In this document: positions 6,794-13,565 of the stretch, piece after piece
How the letters are laid out: every line of letters begins with the position of its first letter
Numbering within the stretch: the stretch's first letter is position 1
Source of the DNA: Bacteroidota bacterium
Lineage (GTDB): Bacteria; Bacteroidota; Bacteroidia; Chitinophagales; UBA8649
Assembly: GCA_003447535.1 (NCBI GenBank)
Contig: DLYY01000097.1
Coordinates: 832 to 14,396 of the forward strand
Length of the DNA: 13,565 bases
Reading direction: 5' to 3'
Translations under genes and position numbers: made by a program
Notes under the pieces: generated by a model
Told to the model about the DNA's origin: nothing
The model's database searches: none
What the model saw: only the letters and a program-made list of their open reading frames with translations

Positions 6794-8479
6794 TTAGGCT
6801 ATTAGTGATTCTACCCTATCTACAATAACCTTACATCGGCGTTCAGCATCCTCTTCCAACTGCCTCATCTCCTCAAGCACCCCACTCTTCCATGCCCCAT
6901 CATCGACATCCTGAATATTGATTCGAACATTCATTCCAGCCCCCTGAATCGCGGTACGAGCACAAAGTGCCCCTACCCCAGTATCTGAAGCTGAATTGGG
7001 ATTGCCATCCTTTGCCATGGCATCAAGCAAATCAAACATACTATATGCAGTCCGCATCACCTCTAAGGGTACCTCAATAGCATACTCCGTGGCTTCCTTC
7101 ATAGCCTGCTGACGAGACGCTTTTTCCTCAGGACTCCCCTTAGGTAAGCGTATTGCTACCATAATCCGCTCAAAAGCCGCCGTGTCCTCATCGACCAATC
7201 GAAGTAACTTTGAAAGGATTTGCTGACCCTTATCAGCCCACTGAGAAAAGAAATCCCAGCGATCATCCCAACCGCGTTTATGAGATGATAAATTAGCCAC
7301 CATGATTCCAAGGGCCACGCCAAGAGTTCCCACGTAGGCAGAAATTGATCCACCCCCAGGTGCAGGACTTTCACTTCCTGTCTCGTGGGCGAAGGCTTTT
7401 AAATCCATTTCCACTAACTTGGATGAACTCGTCTCGCGAATCATCCATTCGATGATGTTTTCCTCAGGCACAAAAGGCTTTAAATCACTAAGACCCATAG
7501 AGAGAGCTGCTACTCGAACGAGCTCTTCCTCACTGACTCCAATACTTCTGTTTTGTTTTTGCAAAAAATATCTTCCCGCATCCAACATACTTTTAAGAGG
7601 TACAAGTCCCACAAGTTCGGATCCCGTGACGCGCATACCTCGTCTGTGCGCAGAATCTACCGTTTCATCGAAGGCCTTATGCAACGGTGTTTTGTTGACG
7701 TCGGTGATATTCATAGAAATTTGGGCAACACCATATTCCTCAATATACCAACCAATTCCTTTTACTCCCGGACAAGTACCGAAAACTCTCTCAGGATTGC
7801 CATCCTTATCAAGCACTTTTTTACCTGTTGGCATGCCATCATCTGTTTTTATCCTCCCTTTTTCTCTTACATCAAAGGCTACAGAATTTGCCCGACGTAC
7901 AGAGGTGGTATTTAGATTTACGTTGAAAGCAATGAGAAAATCACGCGCCCCGATAGCAATATTTCCAGTTTTTGCATTCAATCGCTGAGGGCCGAAGTTT
8001 GGCTTCCATCCCTCCTGCTTTATCTTTTCTTCAATTCCCTCATATTCGCCAGCGCGAACCGTAGCGAGGTTCTTCCGCTTCACCTCTGTGGCGGCCGACT
8101 CATACAGATAGACGGGGATATCCAAGTCCTTTCCTACCCTTTCACCGAGCTTTTTAGCACATTCAATACAATCCTCCATGGAGGCATTTGCTACAGGTAT
8201 AAATGGACAAACGTCTGTTGCACCAAACCTTGGATGCTCCCCGCTATGCTGGCTCATGTCAATGAGCTCCGCTGCCTTACTGATAAGCTTGTATGCTGCT
8301 TCGACAACTTGACCAGGTTCTCCAACAAAAGTGATCACTGTTCGATTTGTGGCCTTTCCTGGATCTACATCGAGCAATCGTACACCATCTACTTGCTTTA
8401 CTGTGTTCGCTATGGCGTCAATGACCTCAGGCCTTCTTCCTTCGCTGATATTCGGTACACATTCGATTAGCTTTCTCAT
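6794..8479 (-). CDS. ftcD: FtcD, bifunctional glutamate formimidoyltransferase / formimino-THF cyclodeaminase
   Basis: This protein moves the formimino group from N-formimino-L-glutamate to tetrahydrofolate, then releases ammonia to give 5,10-methenyl-tetrahydrofolate: the last step of one route of histidine degradation, feeding glutamate and one-carbon pools. The 561 residues contain the transferase N-subdomain (about 1-180, with CVPNISEGR and GEHPRFGATDVCPF, catalytic His82), the transferase C-subdomain (about 181-335, with TDDGMPTGK and ERVFGTCPGVKGIGW), and the cyclodeaminase domain (about 355-561, with SPAPGGGSISA at 371-381). This is the fused, two-domain form known from mammals and many Bacteroidota. 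It follows hutI after 29 bases and precedes lplA; both neighbours are on the same strand. No clear Shine-Dalgarno site precedes the ATG. Confidence 0.97.
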   Translation of the reverse strand: MRKLIECVPNISEGRRPEVIDAIANTVKQVDGVRLLDVDPGKATNRTVITFVGEPGQVVEAAYKLISKAAELIDMSQHSGEHPRFGATDVCPFIPVANASMEDCIECAKKLGERVGKDLDIPVYLYESAATEVKRKNLATVRAGEYEGIEEKIKQEGWKPNFGPQRLNAKTGNIAIGARDFLIAFNVNLNTTSVRRANSVAFDVREKGRIKTDDGMPTGKKVLDKDGNPERVFGTCPGVKGIGWYIEEYGVAQISMNITDVNKTPLHKAFDETVDSAHRRGMRVTGSELVGLVPLKSMLDAGRYFLQKQNRSIGVSEEELVRVAALSMGLSDLKPFVPEENIIEWMIRETSSSKLVEMDLKAFAHETGSESPAPGGGSISAYVGTLGVALGIMVANLSSHKRGWDDRWDFFSQWADKGQQILSKLLRLVDEDTAAFERIMVAIRLPKGSPEEKASRQQAMKEATEYAIEVPLEVMRTAYSMFDLLDAMAKDGNPNSASDTGVGALCARTAIQGAGMNVRINIQDVDDGAWKSGVLEEMRQLEEDAERRCKVIVDRVESLIA

Positions 8480-8508
8480 GATGTTTTCTTTGTTTTATTT
8501 TTCGTTGG

Positions 8509-9699
8509 TTAAACTACCCACTCACCAAATATCATAACGTTTTCAATATTGTTTTCCCCAAAGGCATAAGGAACATAGGACAGGTTTTGTACGTCCTTTT
8601 GAAGAACCACAAGGTTAGCTCGTTGTCCAACACCTATACTTCCGACCTCTTCAACGGCATCCATTGCCATTGCACTATTGCATGTAATCGCATCAAGCGC
8701 TTGATAAGGGCTTAATTTCATTTTTATACAAGCTAAGGACCAAATCATTTGCATATCGTATACCGGTGAACTTCCTGGATTAAAATCACTGGCAAGGGCA
8801 AATGGCAACCCACGCTCCATAAGTTCTCTTCCCGGCGCATAGGGTATTCCGAGATAGAAACTACAACCAGGCAACCCTACCGGTATTGTTTTACTCGATG
8901 CCAACAACTTAATTTCTGTCTCAGTAATTTGTTCTAAATGATCAACTGAGACAGCCTCATGCTCAACGGCAACCTGTACACCACCACTTACTGCAAGTTG
9001 ATTGCCATGAATTTTTGCTTTCAGTCCAAAATCAGCTCCCTTCCCTAAAATTTTCGCTGTTTCTTCCACGGTAAAGAAGCCCTTTTCACAAAAGACATCA
9101 ATAAAGTAGGCCAGTTTTTCCTCAGCCGCGGCCGGTATGAGCTCCTCACATATAATATTAATCCAACGGCTTCGATTAGACTTATAGGCCGTAGGTAGAG
9201 CATGAGCCGCCAACAAGGTTGGGCGAATTAACATATCAGAATAGGTCTCTTGCAGTCGACGAATCACACGTAGCATCTTTAGCTCATCATGAACGGTTAA
9301 TCCATAGCCACTTTTTATCTCAATGGCCGTGGTTCCTGCTTTACGTAAAGCATCCATTCGCCAACAAGCTCTTTGAAACAATGCCTCTTCGGATAATTCT
9401 TGAAGTTTTCTAGCTGAATTATGAATTCCTCCGCCAGCAGCGGCAATTTCCTCATAACTCTTTCCCTCAATTTTCATCAAAAACTCCTCTTCCCTAGACG
9501 CAGCATGGACTAGGTGGGTATGATTGTCCACAAATCCCGGAAGAACGAATGCATGATCAATATCAATGACTTCAGCCTCTAGGGGTAAATCTTCAATTTC
9601 TACAAATCTCCCATTGTCAATAGCTATTGAGTTTAGACCCGTCGCCTTAACATAAGGTGATTCAATGTGGAGGTTTGTAATGAGCTTTGCACCTGACAT
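8509..9699 (-). CDS. hutI: HutI, imidazolonepropionase
   Basis: HutI hydrolyses 4-imidazolone-5-propanoate to N-formimino-L-glutamate, the third step of histidine degradation, in the cytoplasm. The 396-residue protein is a metal-dependent amidohydrolase-fold enzyme of full length. Visible motifs are GFVDNHTHLVHA (metal ligands His60 and His62), REEEF and SYEEIAAAGGGI, EIKSGYGL, LLAAHALP, KIHGNQ with His231, SVDHLE with His254, and ASDFNPGSSP with Asp305. It passes its product to FtcD, encoded next. HutH (histidase) and HutU (urocanase) are not in this window. The gene is divergent from aroC across 69 bases. The ATG at 9699 lies 4 bases after a weak -7-like box. Confidence 0.97.
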   Translation of the reverse strand: MSGAKLITNLHIESPYVKATGLNSIAIDNGRFVEIEDLPLEAEVIDIDHAFVLPGFVDNHTHLVHAASREEEFLMKIEGKSYEEIAAAGGGIHNSARKLQELSEEALFQRACWRMDALRKAGTTAIEIKSGYGLTVHDELKMLRVIRRLQETYSDMLIRPTLLAAHALPTAYKSNRSRWINIICEELIPAAAEEKLAYFIDVFCEKGFFTVEETAKILGKGADFGLKAKIHGNQLAVSGGVQVAVEHEAVSVDHLEQITETEIKLLASSKTIPVGLPGCSFYLGIPYAPGRELMERGLPFALASDFNPGSSPVYDMQMIWSLACIKMKLSPYQALDAITCNSAMAMDAVEEVGSIGVGQRANLVVLQKDVQNLSYVPYAFGENNIENVMIFGEWVV

Positions 9700-9703
9700 A
9701 TCG

Positions 9704-9711
9704 TCAAGATA
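9704..9711 (-). promoter_or_regulatory. Weak -7-like element for hutI
   Basis: On the minus strand TATCTTGA ends 4 bases before the hutI ATG. It agrees with TAnnTTTG at 6 of 8 positions counting the free ones. If used, the hutI mRNA would have almost no leader, as in aroC across the same gap. The match is weak. Confidence 0.3.
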
Positions 9712-9723
9712 CAGGGTTATTAG

Positions 9724-9741
9724 CGTTTACACCCCTAAACG
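9724..9741 (+). promoter_or_regulatory. Perfect inverted repeat in the hutI/aroC divergent region, possible operator
   Basis: CGTTTA, six bases (CACCCC), then TAAACG form a perfect 6-bp inverted repeat. It is centred 12 bases beyond the hutI-side box and about 24 bases upstream of the aroC -7 box, so it would overlap the -33 region of either promoter. It has the size of a dimer-binding operator. No regulator gene is in the window, and I saw no second full copy. Confidence 0.35.
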
Positions 9742-9756
9742 ACGAGGAGAATTATC

Positions 9757-9764
9757 TACTTTTG
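9757..9764 (+). promoter_or_regulatory. Bacteroidota -7 promoter element for aroC
   Basis: TACTTTTG matches TAnnTTTG exactly and ends only 4 bases before the aroC ATG at 9769. Transcription beginning 5-7 bases after the box would start at or inside the ATG, pointing to a leaderless mRNA. A GAGGAGA at 9744-9750 lies upstream of the box, too far from the ATG to act as a ribosome binding site. Confidence 0.55.
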
Positions 9765-9768
9765 CTCT

Positions 9769-10863
9769 ATGGTTGGAAACTCCTTTGGACATCGCTTTCG
9801 TATCACCACTTTTGGTGAATCTCATGGACCCGCTATGGGGGTGGTTATTGATGGGTGTCCAGCTGGACTATCGCTGAAGCCATCTCACATACAGGAAGCG
9901 CTCGATCGAAGACGACCCGGTCAATCAAATCTCACAACAGCTCGAAAAGAAAAAGATCAAGTAGAAATCCTGTCAGGAGTATTTGAAGATAAAACCTTGG
10001 GAAGCCCCATTACCTTACTTATACGTAATCAGGATGCTCGTCCAAAAGATTATAACCACCTTAAAGAAATTTATCGTCCCTCACACGCCGATTATACCTA
10101 TCTCAAGAAATATGGTCATCGAGATCCCCGCGGAGGAGGAAGAGCTTCAGCACGAGAAACAGCCTGTCGTGTGGCTGCCGGAGCGGTAGCAAAGCGTGTA
10201 CTAGATCATCTTGGTATTGACGTCTATGCCTTTACACATCAAATTGGTCAAGTTGTTTTAGAAGCTGCACCCGTTGACTATTCAAGCATCGAGCATCACC
10301 CCACGCGTTGTCCAAAACAATCAACAGCAGATGCTATGCAACAGGCTATTGAATCGGCAAAGACTGAGGGAGACAGCCTTGGAGGTGTTATAGAATGTCA
10401 CATTATAGGCCTCCCTGTTGGACTCGGTCAACCTGTATTTCATCGATTTGAAGCTGATTTAGCCTTTGCTATGCTATCTATCAATGCGACCAAATCCTTT
10501 GAAATTGGTTCAGGCATAGCGGGAACCAAAATGAAAGGGAGCGAGCACAATGACCCCTTTATTATTGAAAAGGACAAAGTTGCCACATCAACAAACTTCA
10601 GTGGTGGTGTGCAAGGGGGAATTACCAATGGAATGCCCGTAACGATTAAAGTGGGATTTAAACCAACCGCCACGATTCAAATACCTCAAGAATCCATCAA
10701 TCAAAAGGGGAAAAAAGCCATCGTTGAGGGCAAAGGAAGACATGATCCTTGTGTGATACCGCGGGCTGTACCCATTGTAGAGGCGATGGCAAATCTTGTA
10801 ACCGTAGACCATATTCTGCTCGCTCAGAGCGATACCATTGAACAAATAGATTTGAAACGATGA
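9769..10863 (+). CDS. aroC: AroC, chorismate synthase
   Basis: AroC converts 5-enolpyruvylshikimate-3-phosphate to chorismate with reduced FMN as cofactor, the last step of the shikimate pathway toward aromatic amino acids and folate precursors. The 364-residue protein has the family signatures in order: GNSFGHRFRITTFGESHG (catalytic His), RRRPGQSNLTTARKEKD, RPSHADYTYLKKYGHRDPRG (second catalytic His), GGGRASARETA, and FSGGVQGGITNG. GRHDPCVIPRAVPIVEAM closes the core. The start is certain because the conserved GNSFG begins at residue 3. It is the first gene of a tight run, overlapping the cupin gene by ATGA. The promoter box is 4 bases from the ATG and there is no usable Shine-Dalgarno site. 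Confidence 0.98.
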   Translation: MVGNSFGHRFRITTFGESHGPAMGVVIDGCPAGLSLKPSHIQEALDRRRPGQSNLTTARKEKDQVEILSGVFEDKTLGSPITLLIRNQDARPKDYNHLKEIYRPSHADYTYLKKYGHRDPRGGGRASARETACRVAAGAVAKRVLDHLGIDVYAFTHQIGQVVLEAAPVDYSSIEHHPTRCPKQSTADAMQQAIESAKTEGDSLGGVIECHIIGLPVGLGQPVFHRFEADLAFAMLSINATKSFEIGSGIAGTKMKGSEHNDPFIIEKDKVATSTNFSGGVQGGITNGMPVTIKVGFKPTATIQIPQESINQKGKKAIVEGKGRHDPCVIPRAVPIVEAMANLVTVDHILLAQSDTIEQIDLKR

Positions 10864-11237
10864 AAGTCTACCACGATAAAGACTGCCAAGAATTTCTAGC
10901 TGGAGATGCCACCCACTTAAGAGAAATACTTCATCCAGATAAAATGGATATTACGCTGCGTTACAGTTTGGCGCACGCCGTGGTAAAACCAGGTGAAACA
11001 TCCTTTAAACACGCGCTGACAACCAGTGAAGTCTACATTATTCTTGAAGGAAGGGGACTAATGTTTATCGACGAGGAGTCTCAAGAAGTTACCAAAGGGC
11101 ATGTCGTTTACATTCCGCCTAATGCAGTCCAGTGTATAGAAAATATTGGAACAGAGGATTTAATTTTTTATTGCATCGTGGATCCAGCTTGGCGAGAAGA
11201 AGATGAAATCGTCTTTGAATCCGAATCCAAACCATAA
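10860..11237 (+). CDS. Small single-domain cupin protein
   Basis: This 125-residue cytoplasmic protein is one conserved beta-barrel cupin domain. Motif 1 reads PGETSFKHALTTSEVYIILEGRG: the first His (51) and the Glu (57) are kept, but the second His of the usual H-x-H is Leu53. Motif 2 reads GHVVYIPPNAVQCIENIG, with Gln91 where His is usual. From memory, H-x-L and NAVQ, together with the later CIVDPAWREEDE, are features of a widespread small-cupin subfamily, so this is not decay. Whether it still binds a metal is unclear and no substrate can be assigned. Its ATG overlaps the aroC stop (ATGA), so it is translationally coupled to aroC. The symporter gene follows after 4 bases. Confidence 0.88.
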   Translation: MKVYHDKDCQEFLAGDATHLREILHPDKMDITLRYSLAHAVVKPGETSFKHALTTSEVYIILEGRGLMFIDEESQEVTKGHVVYIPPNAVQCIENIGTEDLIFYCIVDPAWREEDEIVFESESKP

Positions 11238-11241
11238 TACT

Positions 11242-12573
11242 ATGAAAAAAATAGCCCTGCATTGGCAAATTATTATAGCCCTCATCCTCGGAGTACTCTA
11301 TTCCTACTTAGCGATTTCACAGGGTTGGATGAAATTTACCTTGTACTACCTGCGTCCCTTTGGAGACATTTTTATTCGCTTACTAAAAATGCTTGCCGTA
11401 CCCTTGGTACTCTTTTCAATCATTAAAGGAGTAGCCGGATTATCCGATATCTCTCGTATCGGAAGATTGGGGGCAAAGACGTTTGGCCTTTATGTGCTTA
11501 CGACTGTTGTTTCAGTGACTATTGGACTTGGCCTCGTTAACCTCATTGAACCTGGTAATAAAATTGATCCGACAGTTAAAGAGGAAATTCGAACTTATGT
11601 TGAAACGAATGTTTCCCAGGATGATGGATTTCAGTCTTTACAAGCCAAACAGGACGCCACCAACAAAATTCAAGAAGAATATGGTCCCTTGTTTATACTT
11701 GTCGAGTCAGTTCCCGATAACATTTTCAGTGCCTTGACTTCGATGAGCAAGATGCTACAAGTGATCTTTTTTGCCATATTCTTTGGCATAGGACTGCTCT
11801 TTGTTGATAAGCGATACAGCGATCCTGTGAATAAGGCAGTGGACGGTATCAATGAAGTTATTCTGTTATTGATCCAATGGGTTATGCGTGCCGCGCCATT
11901 CTTTGTCTTTTGTCTTTTGGCAGGTCAAATGGCACGCTTAGCAGGTGACAATCCAGCTATTTTATCGCAAATTCTGCAAGCTGTAGGATGGTATATGATT
12001 ACGGTCATTCTTGGGTTAGGCATCATGGCCCTCGTATTTTATCCAAGCTTGGTTGCAATCTTCGTTCGGCATATTGGCTACTTGGGCTTCATGCGCAAGC
12101 TTGTTAAAGCCCAGTCAGTCGCTTTTTCTACTTCTTCTAGTGCCGCTACACTTCCGGTAACGATGGATGTCGTAGAAAATGATCTTGGAGTATCACCACA
12201 AACTACAAATTTCATCTTACCAATTGGGGCCACAATAAACATGGATGGCACGTCGATGTTTCAAGGAATAACCGCAGTGTTTTTGGCTCAATTCTTTGCG
12301 GGGGGCATGGAAATGACTGATCAGCTGTTAATGATTGGTATGGCTACTCTCGCGTCTATTGGAGCGCCTGCTGTGCCAAGCGCGGGATTGGTGCTACTAA
12401 TGGGAATACTAGCTTCCCTAGGTTATCAAGCTTGGTGGGTAGCTTTGGTTTTCCCCATTGATCGAATTCTCGATATGACACGTACCGCCATCAATGTTAC
12501 CGGTGATGCTGCTGTCGCCACGCTTATTGCTCAGAGTGAAGGGGAATTCTCGTCGAAGAAATCAAGCCCATAG
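11242..12573 (+). CDS. Dicarboxylate/amino acid:cation symporter, glutamate/aspartate type
   Basis: This is a 443-residue inner-membrane transporter of the DAACS (GltPh/EAAT) family that takes up acidic substrates with Na+ or H+. Motifs: the serine-rich hairpin 1 AFSTSSSAATLPVTM (from residue 294), NMDGT at 333-337 in TM7, hairpin 2 ASIGAPAVPSAG, and DRILDMTRTAINVTGD at 407-422 in TM8. Asp411, Arg414, Thr415, Asn418 and Asp422 match GltPh Asp394, Arg397, Thr398, Asn401 and Asp405, which bind aspartate; this favours glutamate/aspartate over dicarboxylates. NMDGT suggests Na+ coupling. A long hydrophilic loop of about 45 residues follows TM3 (after LIEPGNK). I chose the ATG at 11242, 4 bases after the cupin stop; the in-frame ATG at 11203 would add an asparagine/proline-rich tail that only reflects the overlapping cupin gene. 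Confidence 0.93.
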   Translation: MKKIALHWQIIIALILGVLYSYLAISQGWMKFTLYYLRPFGDIFIRLLKMLAVPLVLFSIIKGVAGLSDISRIGRLGAKTFGLYVLTTVVSVTIGLGLVNLIEPGNKIDPTVKEEIRTYVETNVSQDDGFQSLQAKQDATNKIQEEYGPLFILVESVPDNIFSALTSMSKMLQVIFFAIFFGIGLLFVDKRYSDPVNKAVDGINEVILLLIQWVMRAAPFFVFCLLAGQMARLAGDNPAILSQILQAVGWYMITVILGLGIMALVFYPSLVAIFVRHIGYLGFMRKLVKAQSVAFSTSSSAATLPVTMDVVENDLGVSPQTTNFILPIGATINMDGTSMFQGITAVFLAQFFAGGMEMTDQLLMIGMATLASIGAPAVPSAGLVLLMGILASLGYQAWWVALVFPIDRILDMTRTAINVTGDAAVATLIAQSEGEFSSKKSSP

Positions 12574-12575
12574 AA

Positions 12576-13031
12576 ATGTCTAGTTACCGCTTCAAACAGC
12601 GTAAAATGCGCTGGATAAACTTATATCCGCCCTATCTCGGCGCGGGTATACGATTTAAAGGCTTTTCGGATGATGGTTATGCTTGCCATGTTGAAATGAA
12701 GTTGCGTTGGTGGAATAAGAATCTGTTTAATACGCATTTCGGAGGGTCCATCTATGCCATGTGTGATCCTTGGTTTTGTTTTATTGTGCTTGATAAGTTA
12801 GGCCCTGAATACATAGTATGGGATAAAAGTGCCACTGTCCGATTTATAAAGCCCGGAGAACGAACACTGAAGGCAGTATTCAGAGCGAAGCCAGAGGAAA
12901 TTGAACATATTCGATCCCAAGCGAATTCTCTAGGTAAAATCACCTATGTGTTTACCGCCGAAATCTTGGACAGCAAAGGAATACTTGTAGCCGAAGTCGA
13001 TAAAGAAGTTTATGCACGACGCAAGTCCTGA
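12576..13031 (+). CDS. DUF4442 hotdog-fold protein, possible thioesterase
   Basis: This 151-residue cytoplasmic protein fits DUF4442, a branch of the hotdog superfamily related to acyl-CoA thioesterases of the PaaI/YiiD kind. Visible landmarks are YPPYLGAGIRFKG near the N-terminus, RWWNKNLFNTHFGGSIYAMCDPWF (the Asn/His/Gly-Gly helix start typical of hotdog enzymes), YIVWDKSATVRFIKPG, and a C-terminal strand region ending VAEVDKEVYARRK. Substrate and activity are unknown; acyl-thioester hydrolysis is inference from the fold. It starts 2 bases after the symporter stop and is the last gene of the aroC run. No Shine-Dalgarno site is visible. Confidence 0.87.
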   Translation: MSSYRFKQRKMRWINLYPPYLGAGIRFKGFSDDGYACHVEMKLRWWNKNLFNTHFGGSIYAMCDPWFCFIVLDKLGPEYIVWDKSATVRFIKPGERTLKAVFRAKPEEIEHIRSQANSLGKITYVFTAEILDSKGILVAEVDKEVYARRKS

Positions 13032-13047
13032 GCTAAGTACCGGCTCA
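13029..13047 (+). terminator. Weak hairpin at the end of the aroC operon
   Basis: TGAGC (which includes the stop codon) and GCTCA can pair into a 5-bp stem with a 9-base loop. No T-run follows directly, only CATTT, so it is a poor intrinsic terminator. The remaining bases up to 13155 show no gene or clear repeat. Confidence 0.2.
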
Positions 13048-13155
13048 CATTTCCCGAACACATTTACCCTTCTTTCCTAATAAAGGTTAAATAGGTAGCC
13101 CTCATTACTGAATAACATTGAATTGGAAGTATTTTGATCGTATTACAAAGTATAC

Positions 13156-13565
13156 ATGAAAAAAAATCTCGTTATATACTGCCTCATGCTACTCTTAGGC
13201 ACTGTCAGTCAAGCTCAGCACTTAGTAAGCTACACCAAAGTTGACTCCTTCACAACAGACAGTCTACGTGCGCTTTGGAAACAAAACAAAATCAAAAAAG
13301 TCATTGTACCCATAAAGTATGGCTTTGATGTATATGAAGTGATTTATAAAACCCTTTATGTTGATGGTGATACGATAACAGCGTCAGGATATATATTTCT
13401 CCCGTTGATGCCAGCAAAAGATATCGCCGATGGAATTCCAGCTTCCATTTTAAATCACGGTACAGAAATGCGCATCAATCCGAATTGGAATGGCCTAGGA
13501 GGGCTACAGGCTGTTGTCGCTGCCTATGCTACAGACGGATATTATGGCCTTTACCCGCATTACAT
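13156..13565 (+). CDS. Secreted alpha/beta-hydrolase, lipase/esterase-like (5' part only)
   Basis: The frame opens with ATG at 13156 and runs off the window edge, giving 136 residues. The start MKKNLVIYCLMLLLGTVSQAQ is a standard signal peptide (basic start, hydrophobic core, cleavage near SQA-Q), with no lipobox cysteine. The rest resembles the N-terminal part of secretory lipase/esterase-type alpha/beta-hydrolases: a strand pair with VYEVIYKTLYVDGDTITASG, then IPASILNHGTEM, where HGT is the usual oxyanion-loop strand, then VVAAYATDGYYGLYPHY, matching the helix-strand leading to a YAVVxPDY-like motif. The nucleophile elbow and catalytic Asp/His lie beyond the window. The 124-base gap before it and the signal peptide suggest a separate unit; TATTTTG at 13130-13136 is a poor -7 candidate. 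Confidence 0.8.
   Translation, partial: MKKNLVIYCLMLLLGTVSQAQHLVSYTKVDSFTTDSLRALWKQNKIKKVIVPIKYGFDVYEVIYKTLYVDGDTITASGYIFLPLMPAKDIADGIPASILNHGTEMRINPNWNGLGGLQAVVAAYATDGYYGLYPHY

Noticed and set aside
7419..7988. A 189-codon open frame on the + strand inside ftcD.
   Set aside because: It lies wholly opposite the well-conserved FtcD coding sequence, its translation is serine/proline-rich without a recognisable pattern, and it has no promoter or ribosome site. It is a shadow frame.
11203..11241. Upstream in-frame ATG extending the symporter by 13 residues with an N-P-N-P-N tail.
   Set aside because: The extension overlaps the end of the cupin gene in another frame and does not look like a transporter N-terminus. 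ATG at 11242 with MKKIALHW fits better.
1..13565. Mobile elements, tRNA or rRNA genes, CRISPR arrays, toxin-antitoxin or defence genes.
   Set aside because: All substantial stretches are filled by conserved metabolic genes. No transposase-like frames, long repeats or RNA-like stretches were seen.

Overview
The window looks like a chromosomal segment of a free-living Bacteroidota bacterium (roughly 43% GC by eye). The reasons are: protein types typical of that phylum (a DUF1571 protein carrying a LysM-like stretch, a HutI/FtcD pair, a bifunctional FtcD); two good matches to the phylum's -7 promoter element TAnnTTTG right in front of genes; and few Shine-Dalgarno sequences. I cannot name the genus. 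The content is housekeeping metabolism. I see no mobile element, CRISPR array, RNA gene or defence island. Genes are tightly packed and no gap exceeds about 125 bases.

Left part (1-2869, + strand): the 3' end of a suf iron-sulfur cluster operon, sufC (cut by the window edge), sufD and sufS, with near-zero spacing. Convergent to it (2902-3923, - strand) is a translationally coupled pair: an unrecognised protein that resembles the small DNA polymerase III psi-like proteins of Bacteroidota, followed by rdgB, the inosine/xanthosine triphosphate pyrophosphatase. Divergent from that pair is ilvE (branched-chain aminotransferase, + strand), whose stop codon interlocks with the stop of the next - strand gene through one TTAA.

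Middle part (5023-9699, - strand), in transcription order: hutI, ftcD, lplA and a secreted DUF1571/LysM-like protein. HutI and FtcD carry out the last steps of histidine degradation (imidazolonepropionate to formiminoglutamate, then glutamate plus 5,10-methenyl-tetrahydrofolate). HutH and HutU are not in the window. LplA charges lipoate-dependent enzymes.

Right part (9769-13031, + strand): aroC, a small cupin, a glutamate/aspartate-type cation symporter and a DUF4442 hotdog protein, joined by a 4-base overlap and gaps of 4 and 2 bases, so almost certainly one operon. The 69-base hutI/aroC divergent region holds a -7 box only 4 bases from the aroC ATG (suggesting a leaderless mRNA), a weaker box for hutI, and a perfect 6-bp inverted repeat between them. 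After a 124-base gap, the window ends inside a gene for a secreted alpha/beta-hydrolase.

The points most worth a second look are the possible leaderless starts of aroC and ilvE, the inverted repeat between hutI and aroC, the psi-like protein coupled to rdgB, and the LysM-like stretch inside the DUF1571 protein. I found no convincing new multi-gene system.
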